Source: Bacteroides sp. MSB163
GTDB lineage: Bacteria; Bacteroidota; Bacteroidia; Bacteroidales; Bacteroidaceae
DNA: 64,000 nucleotides
Assembly: GCF_036416795.1 (NCBI RefSeq)
Contig: NZ_CP143867.1
Span: 3,774,001 to 3,838,000, forward strand
Direction: 5' to 3'
Under the pieces are notes generated by a model. That model had not been told where the DNA came from. It made no database searches and saw nothing but the letters and a program-made list of their open reading frames with translations. Position numbers and translations under genes: made by a program. Shown piece after piece: positions 43,615-52,772 of this stretch (positions are counted from its first letter, which is position 1; each line of letters starts with the position of its first letter).

Positions 43615-45003
43615 ATGGAAGAACATAATAAGAATATAAACCGTAGGGATTTTCTGAAAATTGTAGGCATCAGTGCCGCTACGACAACGGCTGCTGCGAC
43701 TCTTTATAGTTGCAAACAGAAGGATGGGGTGATTCCGGGAGGCAGTGCATCGACTCCGGTGCCTACTGATAAGATGACTTACCGCACTTCTGTGGCTCAG
43801 AAAGATCGTGTTTCACTTCTGGGTTATGGCTGTATGCGTTGGCCGACTGTTCCTTCGCCGGATGGCAAAGGGGATATGATTGATCAGGATGCAGTGAATG
43901 AATTAGTAGATTATGCCATTGCGCATGGTGTGAATTATTTCGATACATCTCCGGTGTATGTACAGGGATGGTCGGAAAAATCTACTGGTATTGCATTAAA
44001 ACGTCATCCGCGCGAGAAACTGTTTATTGCTACAAAGTTATCCAACTTTAGTAACTATAGCCGTGAAAACTCCATAGCCATGTATCGTAAGTCTTTCGAA
44101 GATTTGCAGACAGATTATATTGATTACTATTTGCTACACTCTATCGGTAATGGTGGAATAGAAGCATTCAAAGCGCGATATATAGACAATGGTATGATGG
44201 AGTTTCTGTTGAAAGAACGGGAGGCAGGGCGTATCCGTAATCTGGGATTTTCTTTCCACGGCACGGTAGATACTTATGACTATGCACTTTCTCTGCATGA
44301 TGAGGTGAAATGGGATTTTGTACAGATACAGCTTAATTATGTGGACTGGAAACATTCTTCGGGACGTAATGTAAATGCGGACTATCTATATGATGAATTG
44401 GTAAAGCGCAATATTCCGGCAATCATTATGGAGCCATTGCTGGGGGGAAGATTGTCTAATGTACCGACTCATATTATGACACGTCTTAAGCAGCGCCGTC
44501 CGGAAGATAGTGTGGCTTCGTGGGCTTTCCGTTTTGCAGGCTCACCGGAACTGGTGTTAACGGTATTGAGTGGCATGACGTATATGGAGCATCTTCAGGA
44601 TAATATCCGTACCTATTCTCCGCTGATTCCTTTGACAGATGATGATAAGGAGTTTTTGGAAGAAACGGCACAATTGATGTTGAAGTACCCTACTGTACCG
44701 TGCAATGACTGTAAATACTGTATGCCTTGTCCGTATGGCATTGATATTCCTGCTGTGCTTATACATTATAATAAATGTGTGAATGAGGGGAATGTACCGA
44801 AGAGCCAACAAGACGAGAATTATAGAAAGGCACGCCAGGCTTTTCTTGTTGGTTATGACCGTAGTGTGCCACGCCTGCGACAGGCAAACCATTGCATCGG
44901 TTGCGATCAATGTTCGCCTCACTGCCCGCAGAGTATTAATATTCCCAGGGAGTTGCGCCGTATCGACGGGTTCGTGGAGCAACTGAAACAAGAAACATTA
45001 TGA
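43615..45003 (+). CDS. aldo/keto reductase with Tat signal and 4Fe-4S clusters
   Basis: 462 aa from ATG 43615. Twin-arginine signal N-R-R-D-F-L-K-I-V-G with a following Cys, so possibly a Tat-exported lipoprotein. Aldo/keto reductase barrel (G-V-N-Y-F-D-T-S-P-V-Y; K-L-S-N-F-S) and a C-terminal domain with C-N-D-C-K-Y-C-M-P-C and C-I-G-C-D-Q-C-S-P-H-C. Likely receives electrons from the polyferredoxin upstream. Confidence 0.85.
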   Translation: MEEHNKNINRRDFLKIVGISAATTTAAATLYSCKQKDGVIPGGSASTPVPTDKMTYRTSVAQKDRVSLLGYGCMRWPTVPSPDGKGDMIDQDAVNELVDYAIAHGVNYFDTSPVYVQGWSEKSTGIALKRHPREKLFIATKLSNFSNYSRENSIAMYRKSFEDLQTDYIDYYLLHSIGNGGIEAFKARYIDNGMMEFLLKEREAGRIRNLGFSFHGTVDTYDYALSLHDEVKWDFVQIQLNYVDWKHSSGRNVNADYLYDELVKRNIPAIIMEPLLGGRLSNVPTHIMTRLKQRRPEDSVASWAFRFAGSPELVLTVLSGMTYMEHLQDNIRTYSPLIPLTDDDKEFLEETAQLMLKYPTVPCNDCKYCMPCPYGIDIPAVLIHYNKCVNEGNVPKSQQDENYRKARQAFLVGYDRSVPRLRQANHCIGCDQCSPHCPQSINIPRELRRIDGFVEQLKQETL

Positions 45004-45574
45004 TTCGGGTAAAAAATAAAAAACGTATGTGGCTTTGGATTGTGTTGGCGGTTATAGGCATAGTATGCGTTTCCGTATTTTATTGATTATTTGGTGATTT
45101 AGCATGATCATTGGGATCACCTGGATTACCGGACAGTGAAAAGTCTGAAAGACCGGGTAGGAAAAGTGATTTGCGGACTCGGTGTTGGAGAACATTTCGA
45201 ATATTGGGGATATGATAAAGACCGGCTTGTAGAATTGGACTGGTATGAAGACGCTGTTTTGGAAAATGGTTTTGCTGTCCATTGTCTTCCGACACGCCAT
45301 TTCTCCGGTCGTGGTTTAAAGGCCAATCGGACATTGTGGGCATCCTTTCTGATAGAAACTCCAACACAGAAAATATATATGGCCGGTGATGGTGGTTATG
45401 ACTCTCATTTCGAGGAAATTGGGAAGCACTTTCCGGATATAGACCTTGCGATTCTGGAAAACGGCCAGTATAATGAAGGTTGGAACTTTATCCATCTAGA
45501 ATGAGAAGAAGATGCAGGAACAAGACTTGCTGAATATGGTGATTCCTGAGATAGGGGAGGTAATGCCATTATAG
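45000..45574 (+). pseudogene. metallo-beta-lactamase-fold hydrolase, deleted and frameshifted
   Basis: N-terminal membrane anchor (M-I-R-V-K-N-K-K-R-M-W) is followed by a TGA, then after a deletion by H-W-D-H-L-D-Y-R-T-V-K-S-L in another frame, C-L-P-T-R-H-F-S-G-R-G and A-G-D-G-G-Y-D-S-H. A second deletion removes the region before the family ending I-G-E-V-M. Several independent lesions: decayed, so its in-frame TGA is not evidence for recoding. Start overlaps the preceding stop. Confidence 0.8.
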
Positions 45575-45680
45575 AATTTTCATCTCTGTAATAATAGTGA
45601 GTGCTGATATGATTGCTATGTAAAGGCGATGATATCAGCTTTTTTATTACATTTGTGCCATATAACGTAAACTTATAAAA

Positions 45681-46280
45681 ATGAAAAACTATTTATGCAT
45701 GTTGATACTTACATCTTTATGTACAGTATCTATGGTGGCACAAGACACTATTTCAGTTATTTATGAATCCCCAAAAGATGCTTTTGTACAAAAATTGATG
45801 GATTTTCAAGGCATTTTTGGTTTTGATGTCACAGTTAAGACTTCTCAAAAGGGATTGCCCTATAAATTATGTATGGTGAGATGTACTAACGGGAAAGCAG
45901 AGAGAAAAGTCTTGAATGAGGAAATACCTTGTGAGATGGATAGTGTATCTCACTTTTATTTTTTTGCACAAGCCGAATCTGCAGATAGTGTTCATATTGG
46001 TTGCCAGTATAGGGTAGGAACAAACTTGCATATTCCTATCGTAACCAAGAATTATATTTTAATGGAAACCTTGCCGACTAAAACTTATACGGTGTCTGAT
46101 CGTATTCCATTAATGGCTTATACTACAGGACATCGGTGTGAAATGAATTTTAATGGACAAAAAGTTGAAGCCATCGATTATTGTGGGGTTCGTTATTCTA
46201 AAACTCATCCTTCAAAATGGTATGAAAAATTCAATATACAGGATTATATTTATTTTGAACTTGAATTTCAACCAAAGTAG
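45681..46280 (+). CDS. exported protein of unknown function
   Basis: 199 aa. Signal peptide M-K-N-Y-L-C-M-L-I-L-T-S-L-C ending near V-A-Q-D. The mature part is beta-rich with six or more Cys residues that could form disulfides. No family recognised. Ends shortly before the DJ-1-like gene. Confidence 0.6.
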   Translation: MKNYLCMLILTSLCTVSMVAQDTISVIYESPKDAFVQKLMDFQGIFGFDVTVKTSQKGLPYKLCMVRCTNGKAERKVLNEEIPCEMDSVSHFYFFAQAESADSVHIGCQYRVGTNLHIPIVTKNYILMETLPTKTYTVSDRIPLMAYTTGHRCEMNFNGQKVEAIDYCGVRYSKTHPSKWYEKFNIQDYIYFELEFQPK

Positions 46281-46322
46281 ATAGAATCTTTTTATGAGAG
46301 CTATTGTATAAAATGGAAAAAT

Positions 46323-46916
46323 ATGAAACAAGAAGTCTTATTCCTGCTTTTAAATGAATATGCCGACTGGGAAGGCGCTTTCCTTGCCATTTCCCTGAAT
46401 ACCGGAGTAATACCGGGCAGTGAAGTGAAATATGTACCAAAGGTAGTTGCTCCTACATTGGATGTAGTGCGTTCCGTTGGCGGCTTTCGTACTTTGCCTG
46501 ATTATAGTTTTCAGACGATGCCTGCTGATTATGCGGCATTGGTACTGGTTGGTGGTATGCACTGGCAATCGCCTGAAGCAGAACTGGTGGTGCCAATTGT
46601 GCAGGATGCATTACAGCGTGGCAAAATAGTTGGAGCAATTTGCAATGCTTCTGCCTTTATGGGAGCGCATGGTTTTCTGAACGATGTAAAGCATACCAGT
46701 AATACGCTTCCATATCTGAAGCAATTTGCAGGTAGTGCATATACCAATGAAGCCGGGTATCAGGAAAAACAGGCAGTTAGCGATAAAAATATTGTAACTG
46801 CCAACGGAACAGGACATTTGGAATTTACCCGTGAATTATTACTTCTTTTGCATGCCGATACTCCGGAAAAAATTGATGCTGCTTATGATTATTATAAAAA
46901 TGGCTTTGTAAGGTAA
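46323..46916 (+). CDS. DJ-1/PfpI-family protein
   Basis: 197 aa. Glutamine-amidotransferase-like fold with nucleophile elbow V-G-A-I-C-N-A-S-A-F (Cys in I-C-N) and L-V-G-G-M-H-W. Members act as glyoxalases, deglycases or peptidases; which applies is not visible. Confidence 0.85.
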   Translation: MKQEVLFLLLNEYADWEGAFLAISLNTGVIPGSEVKYVPKVVAPTLDVVRSVGGFRTLPDYSFQTMPADYAALVLVGGMHWQSPEAELVVPIVQDALQRGKIVGAICNASAFMGAHGFLNDVKHTSNTLPYLKQFAGSAYTNEAGYQEKQAVSDKNIVTANGTGHLEFTRELLLLLHADTPEKIDAAYDYYKNGFVR

Positions 46917-46976
46917 CTTTCCATTGTGATGTACTTTTCCGCACTCATATCACTTTGTAAGGATAGACAGCACGTC

Positions 46977-47406
46977 TCAGGCTGATCCATCCGGTTTCAT
47001 CTTCTTATAAAGCGGATATTCACAGTCGATATGTAAAGTCAAATCTGCCGCACTGATATGGGGATTAGCTTTGATCACTATTACCTTTCCCCCGCAAAAA
47101 GCTTGCATATCTACTGAAGCATGACTACCTTTGTCGCTCAAGATGCCATCTTGTGCAGTATAACATACCATCTTAAACAACACAAGATGCCATCTTGAGC
47201 GGTAAGGCAAAGGGAGTTCCGGTTCTTAAGGTTATAAGTTCCAAGTGTCAAGTCCCTATGCTGCTGACATTGAGAAGTATAGATACCATCCGGATCACAT
47301 GTTGGTCCACGAAACACTACGTCCCGAAATGCTGGAGCGCGAACGCGCACAGACCCTAAATACGCCGGAAGACGAAGCAAGGGATATTGATACGGTAACA
47401 GGTTGA
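46977..47406. pseudogene. gene fragments
   Basis: Two scraps look coding but lack starts and neighbours: on the minus strand 46977-47110 (K-V-I-V-I-K-A-N-P-H-I, perhaps the end of an enzyme), and on the plus strand about 47250-47406 (E-K-Y-R-Y-H-P-D-H-M-L-V-H-E-T-L-R, ending D-I-D-T-V-T-G). Neither can be assigned. Confidence 0.35.
47136..47200. repeat. inverted repeat built of two small palindromes
   Basis: Each 20-base arm (47136-47155, 47181-47200) contains CAAGATGCCATCTTG, itself a palindrome around one base, and the two arms are mutually inverted with one mismatch. Sits in gene debris. Confidence 0.6.
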
Positions 47407-47728
47407 AAGTACAGAAAGTAGTCCACGAGCGATATTTTAGCGTAAATACCTTACACGCAACAGTCTGAAAGCCGATGAAAGAGATGAAAGTGCAAAACGG
47501 CATGATTATTCACACAAACTACGTCTAAAATGCGGATAGGCACTTAAAAACAAGTATTAATCTTTTGTAAGCGAGGCAAAAGATGTTTCAATGGGGAATA
47601 CCAGACTGTATCCCTTTTTTTATGTTAAAACAAAAGATTCCATTAAACTTTTTGCTTTCCCTGTTGTCTTATAAATATCAATATTCAATAGGTATAAATA
47701 AAATATAGTATGGTATTAGTTTTATGAA

Positions 47729-47756
47729 ACGGGCGGAACATTATTCGCCCGTTTTT
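47729..47756 (+). terminator. rho-independent terminator
   Basis: ACGGGCG/CGCCCGT with a ten-base loop, then five T. No gene is seen directly upstream (47407-47728 holds nothing I can support), so it may end an unannotated small RNA. Confidence 0.65.
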
Positions 47757-47833
47757 ATTTCTTTTGCTTTTCCCTTGCATTTTTGCCTCCCTTTTTGTTC
47801 CTTTGTTCCCGTTAATTGTAAACAAATGGTAGA

Positions 47834-48382
47834 ATGAGAAACGTATTTTACTTCTGGATATGTATAGCGATGTGGCTGTTGTCAGCTTGTTCTTCTCAGA
47901 AAAAAGAGGATAGGGGAGATATACAGGTACTGATGAAAGACAGTGTGGATGCCAATGGTTTGCAACGTATGCAGGTATCTGATAGTAAGACCAGTTTTAC
48001 GTATAAAGGTAAGGAATATCAATCGAGCGTGGTTCGCAGACCGGATGACAGTTTACCTGTTGTGATTAATGAACAAGGAGATAAATTTGTTGATAACAGC
48101 ATCACCCTGCGTATAACTTCCGGCGGCAAGTCTATTGTTGACAAGGTGTTTACAAAAGAGAGTTTTGCTTCGTTAGTGGATGCAAAGTTCATGAAACATT
48201 CTATCCTTGAGGGACTGGTGTATGATAAGACCACACCTCAGGGGATCGTTTATGCGGCAAGTGTGTGCTATCCGCAGTCCGACCTTTATATTCCACTATC
48301 GATCACTGTATCTGCCGATGGTAAAATATCCTTGGCGAAAGAAGAATTGTTGGAAGATTTGCACGAGACGGACAGCATCTGA
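47834..48382 (+). CDS. DUF4738 lipoprotein
   Basis: 182 aa. Signal peptide with lipobox L-L-S-A-C-S-S; mature domain F-T-Y-K-G-K-E-Y-Q-S-S-V-V-R-R-P and V-D-A-K-F-M-K-H-S-I-L-E-G-L fits DUF4738. Precedes a two-component system by 47 bases, so probably in the same envelope-related cluster. Confidence 0.7.
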   Translation: MRNVFYFWICIAMWLLSACSSQKKEDRGDIQVLMKDSVDANGLQRMQVSDSKTSFTYKGKEYQSSVVRRPDDSLPVVINEQGDKFVDNSITLRITSGGKSIVDKVFTKESFASLVDAKFMKHSILEGLVYDKTTPQGIVYAASVCYPQSDLYIPLSITVSADGKISLAKEELLEDLHETDSI

Positions 48383-48429
48383 TTAAAGATTCCAGAATGT
48401 TTCCTAATTTATGAGTTTCCTTTGCCGGT

Positions 48430-49107
48430 ATGAAAATCCTGATTGTAGAAGATGAACCGGATTTGCGGGAAACGATCCGCATTTCCCTTGTAAAAGAGCA
48501 TTTCGTAGTGGAAACTGCTGCCGATTATTTTTCGGCATTGGATAAAGTGAATGACTACGATTATGACTGTATCCTGCTGGACATTATGTTGCCCGGTGGA
48601 AGCGGTCTGGATTTATTGCGTGAACTCAAACACCTGCATCGTAGTGACAGTGTGTTGATTATTTCTGCCAAGGATTCTTTGGATGATAAGGTGGAAGGGC
48701 TGGAACTGGGCGCCGATGACTATCTTACGAAGCCTTTCCATTTGGCTGAACTCAATGCGCGGGTGAAGTCTGTTATTCGCCGTCGGCAAGCAAAGGGTGA
48801 TGTTTCCATTACAATAGGAAATCTGTTGCTGTATCCTGACAAGCGCCAGGTAGAGGTAGGAGGAGTGCCTTTGCAACTGAACCGGAAAGAATTCGATCTG
48901 CTTTATTATTTTATAGTCAATCCTGATCGCGTTATTAATAAAATGAGTCTTGCGGAGTCTGTCTGGGGAGATAATATCGACCAGGTAGATTCATTGGATT
49001 TCATTTACTCACAAGTGAAAAATCTTCGTCGTAAACTGAAACAGGCTGAGGCTACCGTGGAACTGAAGGCGGTATATGGTTTTGGCTATAAGCTCTCTGA
49101 AGTATGA
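48430..49107 (+). CDS. OmpR-family response regulator
   Basis: 225 aa. Receiver with E-D-E-P-D, phospho-acceptor in C-I-L-L-D-I-M-L-P and D-D-Y-L-T-K-P-F; winged-helix domain from about residue 130 (L-N-R-K-E-F-D-L-L-Y-Y-F). Stop overlaps the kinase start by four bases. Likely targets include the PepSY-like genes downstream. Confidence 0.9.
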   Translation: MKILIVEDEPDLRETIRISLVKEHFVVETAADYFSALDKVNDYDYDCILLDIMLPGGSGLDLLRELKHLHRSDSVLIISAKDSLDDKVEGLELGADDYLTKPFHLAELNARVKSVIRRRQAKGDVSITIGNLLLYPDKRQVEVGGVPLQLNRKEFDLLYYFIVNPDRVINKMSLAESVWGDNIDQVDSLDFIYSQVKNLRRKLKQAEATVELKAVYGFGYKLSEV

Positions 49108-50393
49108 AATTGCTTCATTATACCTACCGGAAACTCTCGTTGCTGCTATTGCTGTTGATGGCGGTATGGGGTGTATTGTTTTATTATGCCATTATTGACG
49201 AAGTGATGGATGAAACGGATGATACGCTTGAAAATTACAGTGAGATATTAATCAATAATGCCTTGATGGACCCGTCTATTCTTGATACGGAGGGGACATT
49301 GATGTCTTTCTACAAATTCCGGCCTATATCCGAAGAAGAAGCTGAGAACTATGATGAAGAGTTTTATGACTCTACTGTCTATATAGAAAGCGAAGATGAA
49401 GATGAACCGGTGAGGGTGTTAAAGACTGCTTTCCGTATGCCGGACGGGCAGTTTTATGAGCTGGAACTGATGATTTCCATCTTGGAGCGTGATGATATGG
49501 TGGAGGCTATCCTATGGTATTTGGGCGCGCTGTTTCTGCTGTTTTTAATTTGCACATCCATTGGGACACGACTGATACTGCAAAGTGTATTTCGTCCGTT
49601 GCATCGCCTGCTGAACTGGCTGCAACAAATTCAGCCGGGAAAAGAGCTTCCGGTGTTGGATAATCCGACGAAGATACGGGAATTTCAGCAGTTGGGTGAT
49701 GCGGCTGTGGATATGGGAAACCGTAGCTATAAGGCGTATGAGGAACAGAAGCAGTTTATAGAAAATGCTTCGCATGAGTTGCAGACGCCGCTTGCCATTG
49801 TTCGTGGCAAGATAGAGTTGCTTGCGGAGAATGAGTCGATGACGGAAGAACAGTTGAAAGAACTGGATGAAATATATACTACATTGGGCAGAGCTGTCAG
49901 ACTGAATAAATCTTTATTGCTGCTTTCCCGTATTGAAAACGGACAATATACCGAAACAGAAGATGTTTCTGTAGATGAAGTCTTGGAGGAACTATTGCCT
50001 GATTTGATGGATATATATGAAGGCAAGAAAATACATGTAGTACGTACGAAAGAGGCGGAACCTTTCGTGATTCGCTGCAACCTTTCCCTGGCACAGATTT
50101 TGGTTTCCAATTTGGTGAAAAACTCTTTGGTGCATAATCGTGAAGGCGGTGAACTGCATATAGCGACTACGCCTTCTTCTCTTACTATCATGAACAGTGG
50201 TGAACATCCGTTGGATGTAGAAAAGTTGTTCCGGCGTTTCTATCGCAGTATTGACGGGAAGAAGGATTCTACCGGTTTGGGGCTTGCCATTGCCCGTTCC
50301 ATTGCTTTGTCCGCCTCTCTCAGTCTGACTTATAAGTGGCAGGAAGGAATGCATCTGTTCTTGCTTGTTAAAGAATCTCAAAAGAAAAGCTAA
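49104..50393 (+). CDS. sensor histidine kinase
   Basis: 429 aa. Two membrane helices (about residues 12-30 and 140-160) around a periplasmic sensor that is rich in Asp and Glu, suggesting a cation or envelope signal. H-box N-A-S-H-E-L-Q-T-P-L-A, N-box L-V-K-N-S-L-V-H-N and G-box S-T-G-L-G-L-A-I-A. Confidence 0.9.
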   Translation: MKLLHYTYRKLSLLLLLLMAVWGVLFYYAIIDEVMDETDDTLENYSEILINNALMDPSILDTEGTLMSFYKFRPISEEEAENYDEEFYDSTVYIESEDEDEPVRVLKTAFRMPDGQFYELELMISILERDDMVEAILWYLGALFLLFLICTSIGTRLILQSVFRPLHRLLNWLQQIQPGKELPVLDNPTKIREFQQLGDAAVDMGNRSYKAYEEQKQFIENASHELQTPLAIVRGKIELLAENESMTEEQLKELDEIYTTLGRAVRLNKSLLLLSRIENGQYTETEDVSVDEVLEELLPDLMDIYEGKKIHVVRTKEAEPFVIRCNLSLAQILVSNLVKNSLVHNREGGELHIATTPSSLTIMNSGEHPLDVEKLFRRFYRSIDGKKDSTGLGLAIARSIALSASLSLTYKWQEGMHLFLLVKESQKKS

Positions 50394-50491
50394 AGGCGAA
50401 TATTCCCAAATCTTTCCCGATTCAGTATCGTTATTTGCAGTGTGAATAAAAACAGGAAATAAATTAGTAACACTTAAAAACAATAACGATT

Positions 50492-50929
50492 ATGAAGAAG
50501 ATTTTATCTATTCTCGTATTGGCTATCGTAGCCGTTCAGTTCGCTTTTGCCGGTGATGTGATTACCAAAGACGTAAAGGAACTTCCATTGACTGCGCGTA
50601 ACTTTATCAATCAGTATTTCAGTAAACCGCAGATTTCATACATCAAGATAGACAGTGAGTTCCTGTCCAAGAAGTATGAAGTGACACTGACTGACCGCAC
50701 GGAGATTGACTTCGACAAGAAAGGTAATTGGACGGAAGTAGACTGTAAAAAGAATGCTGTGCCTGCCGCCCTTATCCCAGCTTCTGTAAAAGATTACGTA
50801 AAGGCTAATTTTCCTAATGAAATTATCACTAAGATAGAGCGTAAAAGTACGGGGATTGAGGTGGAACTTGCCAATGATTTCTCTTTGAAATTCAATAAGA
50901 AAGGACAGTTTGTCAGTTTGGATGACTAA
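50492..50929 (+). CDS. exported PepSY-like protein
   Basis: 145 aa. Signal peptide ending V-Q-F-A-F-A-G; two PepSY-like repeats (P-Q-I-S-Y-I-K-I-D-S-E and I-I-T-K-I-E-R-K-S), the PF11396 type common in Bacteroides next to OmpR-type two-component systems. Periplasmic; function unknown. Confidence 0.8.
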   Translation: MKKILSILVLAIVAVQFAFAGDVITKDVKELPLTARNFINQYFSKPQISYIKIDSEFLSKKYEVTLTDRTEIDFDKKGNWTEVDCKKNAVPAALIPASVKDYVKANFPNEIITKIERKSTGIEVELANDFSLKFNKKGQFVSLDD

Positions 50930-50941
50930 TGGAGGGGGAAA

Positions 50942-51445
50942 ATGATGAAAACAAAATTTTTGATGTTGGCAATGATGATGTGCATGACCGCACTGACATT
51001 CAGTGCATGCAGTGATGATGATAGCGATGATAAGAGTATCAATGTGCCGGAGGCTGTAACACAGGCTTTGAAACAGAAGTATCCAAGTGCTACGGACGTA
51101 GACTGGAAACAGAAAAGCTCGTATTTTGTAGCCGATTGCTGGCTGGACGGGAAAGATTCGAATATATGGTTTGATGCCAATGGAAACTGGTGGATGACAG
51201 AATCGGAAGTATATTGGAATGACGTTCCCGGAGCTGTCCAGACTGCATTTAATAATAGCGAATATGCAAACTGGGTACAAGATGATTATTATTTCCTGCT
51301 ATATCCGCTACAACCCATGCAATATGTGATTGAAGTGAAACAGGGAAATCAGAAGTATCAGTTATTCTATTCGGAAGATGGAGGGCTGATGAATACTGTG
51401 GATATAACGGGAAAGGATGATACGATTTATCCACCGGAAGAGTGA
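50942..51445 (+). CDS. PepSY-like lipoprotein
   Basis: 167 aa; start may be ATG 50942 or 50945. Lipobox F-S-A-C-S followed by an Asp-rich linker, then PepSY-like units (Y-P-S-A-T-D-V-D-W and Y-V-I-E-V-K-Q-G-N). Same cluster as the preceding PepSY-like gene. Confidence 0.8.
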   Translation: MMKTKFLMLAMMMCMTALTFSACSDDDSDDKSINVPEAVTQALKQKYPSATDVDWKQKSSYFVADCWLDGKDSNIWFDANGNWWMTESEVYWNDVPGAVQTAFNNSEYANWVQDDYYFLLYPLQPMQYVIEVKQGNQKYQLFYSEDGGLMNTVDITGKDDTIYPPEE

Positions 51446-51448
51446 GAA

Positions 51449-51546
51449 AGTTACAAGCTACGAGTTACAAGTTGCTGCGCTATGTCAGTCTTTAAACTAC
51501 TAAGCACTATCAAGCCGCAAGGACTTGTAACTCGTAGCTTGTAACT
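51449..51546. repeat. perfect 24-base inverted repeat between converging genes
   Basis: Arms 51449-51472 and 51523-51546 (AGTTACAAGCTACGAG... and its complement) with a 50-base spacer. Position between stop codons of converging genes suggests a bidirectional terminator or a dispersed repeat. Confidence 0.8.
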
Positions 51547-51549
51547 CAC

Positions 51550-52761
51550 TCACATCGGTCGATAATCTTTTGCCAATCCCCCTTCGCTGGTCTCTTTATA
51601 GAGTGAAGGCAGGTCGTTTCCGGTTTCTTTCATTACTTCTACAACCTTATCAAAAGATACGCGGTGCATTCCATCGGTGAATGAGGAATAAAGGTTGGCA
51701 TCCAGTGCACGGGCGGCGGCATAGGCATTTCGTTCGATACAGGGGATCTGTACTAATCCGCAAACCGGGTCACAGGTCATTCCCAGATGATGCTCTAATC
51801 CCATTTCAGCTGCATATTCTATTTGAGCCGGACTGCCACCGAACAATTGGTTGGCAGCGGCTGAGGCCATAGCACAAGCTACACCCACTTCTCCCTGACA
51901 TCCAACTTCCGCTCCCGAGATGGATGCGTTTGTCTTTACTATGTTTCCTACGAGCCCGGCTGTGGCAAGTGCGCGGAGGATGCGGATGTCACTGAAATCG
52001 CGGCTCTTTGCTAGATGATATAATACTGCCGGCATCACACCGCAGGAACCGCAGGTAGGTGCAGTAACTATGGTTCCGCCTGAAGCGTTCTCTTCACTTA
52101 CGGCAAGGGCATAGGCAAATACCAGTCCTCGTGATTGTAGGGATTGTTTGTATCCGCTGGCACGTATATAATAAGTAGAGGCTTTGCGACGCAGGTTCAA
52201 AGGACCGGGCAATACGCCTTCCTGTTCCAGTCCGCGGCGAACGGCTGCCTGCATGGTTTTCCAGACTTCGTTCAGATAGTCCCAGATATCCTCGTTTTCA
52301 CACTCTTTGACGTATTCCCAATAGCTTCTCCCGGTTTTTTCGCACCATAGCAGAATCTCGGTCATGTGATTCATGGAGTAGATGTCGGGAGTGTTGACCG
52401 AAGATGCACCATCGTTTTCTTCGGCTAAAGCACCACCGCCCACGCTAAATACTGTCCATGAATCTGTTTCATTACCTGCTGCATCCACAGAAACGAACTT
52501 CATTCCGTTGGGATGAAAAGGGAGGAATATCTTCGGTTCCCAGATGATTTCTACCGGAGCGGCAGGTTGCAGAGTGTCGGTAATGGCTATATTAGTCATA
52601 TGCCCTTTACCGGTGGCGGCAAGGCTACCGTATAGAGTAACTTTAAACGAGGAGGCTTCCGGATGTTTTTCCAGAAATAGCTCGGCAGCTTTGCGAGGAC
52701 CCATTGTATGGCTGCTTGATGGCCCTGTACCGATACGGTAGAGTTCTTTAATTGATTTCAT
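51550..52761 (-). CDS. sdaA: L-serine ammonia-lyase, single-chain iron-sulfur type
   Basis: 403 aa. Beta domain start I-G-T-G-P-S-S-S-H-T-M-G-P; alpha domain with A-P-T-C-G-S-C-G-V, and C-D-P-V-C-G-L-V-Q-I-P-C supplying cluster ligands. Converts L-serine to pyruvate and ammonia using a 4Fe-4S cluster. Eleven bases after mutS2 in the same direction. Confidence 0.9.
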   Translation of the reverse strand: MKSIKELYRIGTGPSSSHTMGPRKAAELFLEKHPEASSFKVTLYGSLAATGKGHMTNIAITDTLQPAAPVEIIWEPKIFLPFHPNGMKFVSVDAAGNETDSWTVFSVGGGALAEENDGASSVNTPDIYSMNHMTEILLWCEKTGRSYWEYVKECENEDIWDYLNEVWKTMQAAVRRGLEQEGVLPGPLNLRRKASTYYIRASGYKQSLQSRGLVFAYALAVSEENASGGTIVTAPTCGSCGVMPAVLYHLAKSRDFSDIRILRALATAGLVGNIVKTNASISGAEVGCQGEVGVACAMASAAANQLFGGSPAQIEYAAEMGLEHHLGMTCDPVCGLVQIPCIERNAYAAARALDANLYSSFTDGMHRVSFDKVVEVMKETGNDLPSLYKETSEGGLAKDYRPM

Positions 52762-52772
52762 ACTATATTTAT

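Noticed and set aside
45000..45574. In-frame TGA in the metallo-beta-lactamase-like gene as chromosomal recoding
   Set aside because: The gene also has deletions and frame changes, so it is an ordinary pseudogene.
47138..47503. 121-residue minus-strand frame
   Set aside because: Low-complexity composition, overlaps the nested palindromes, no start signal.
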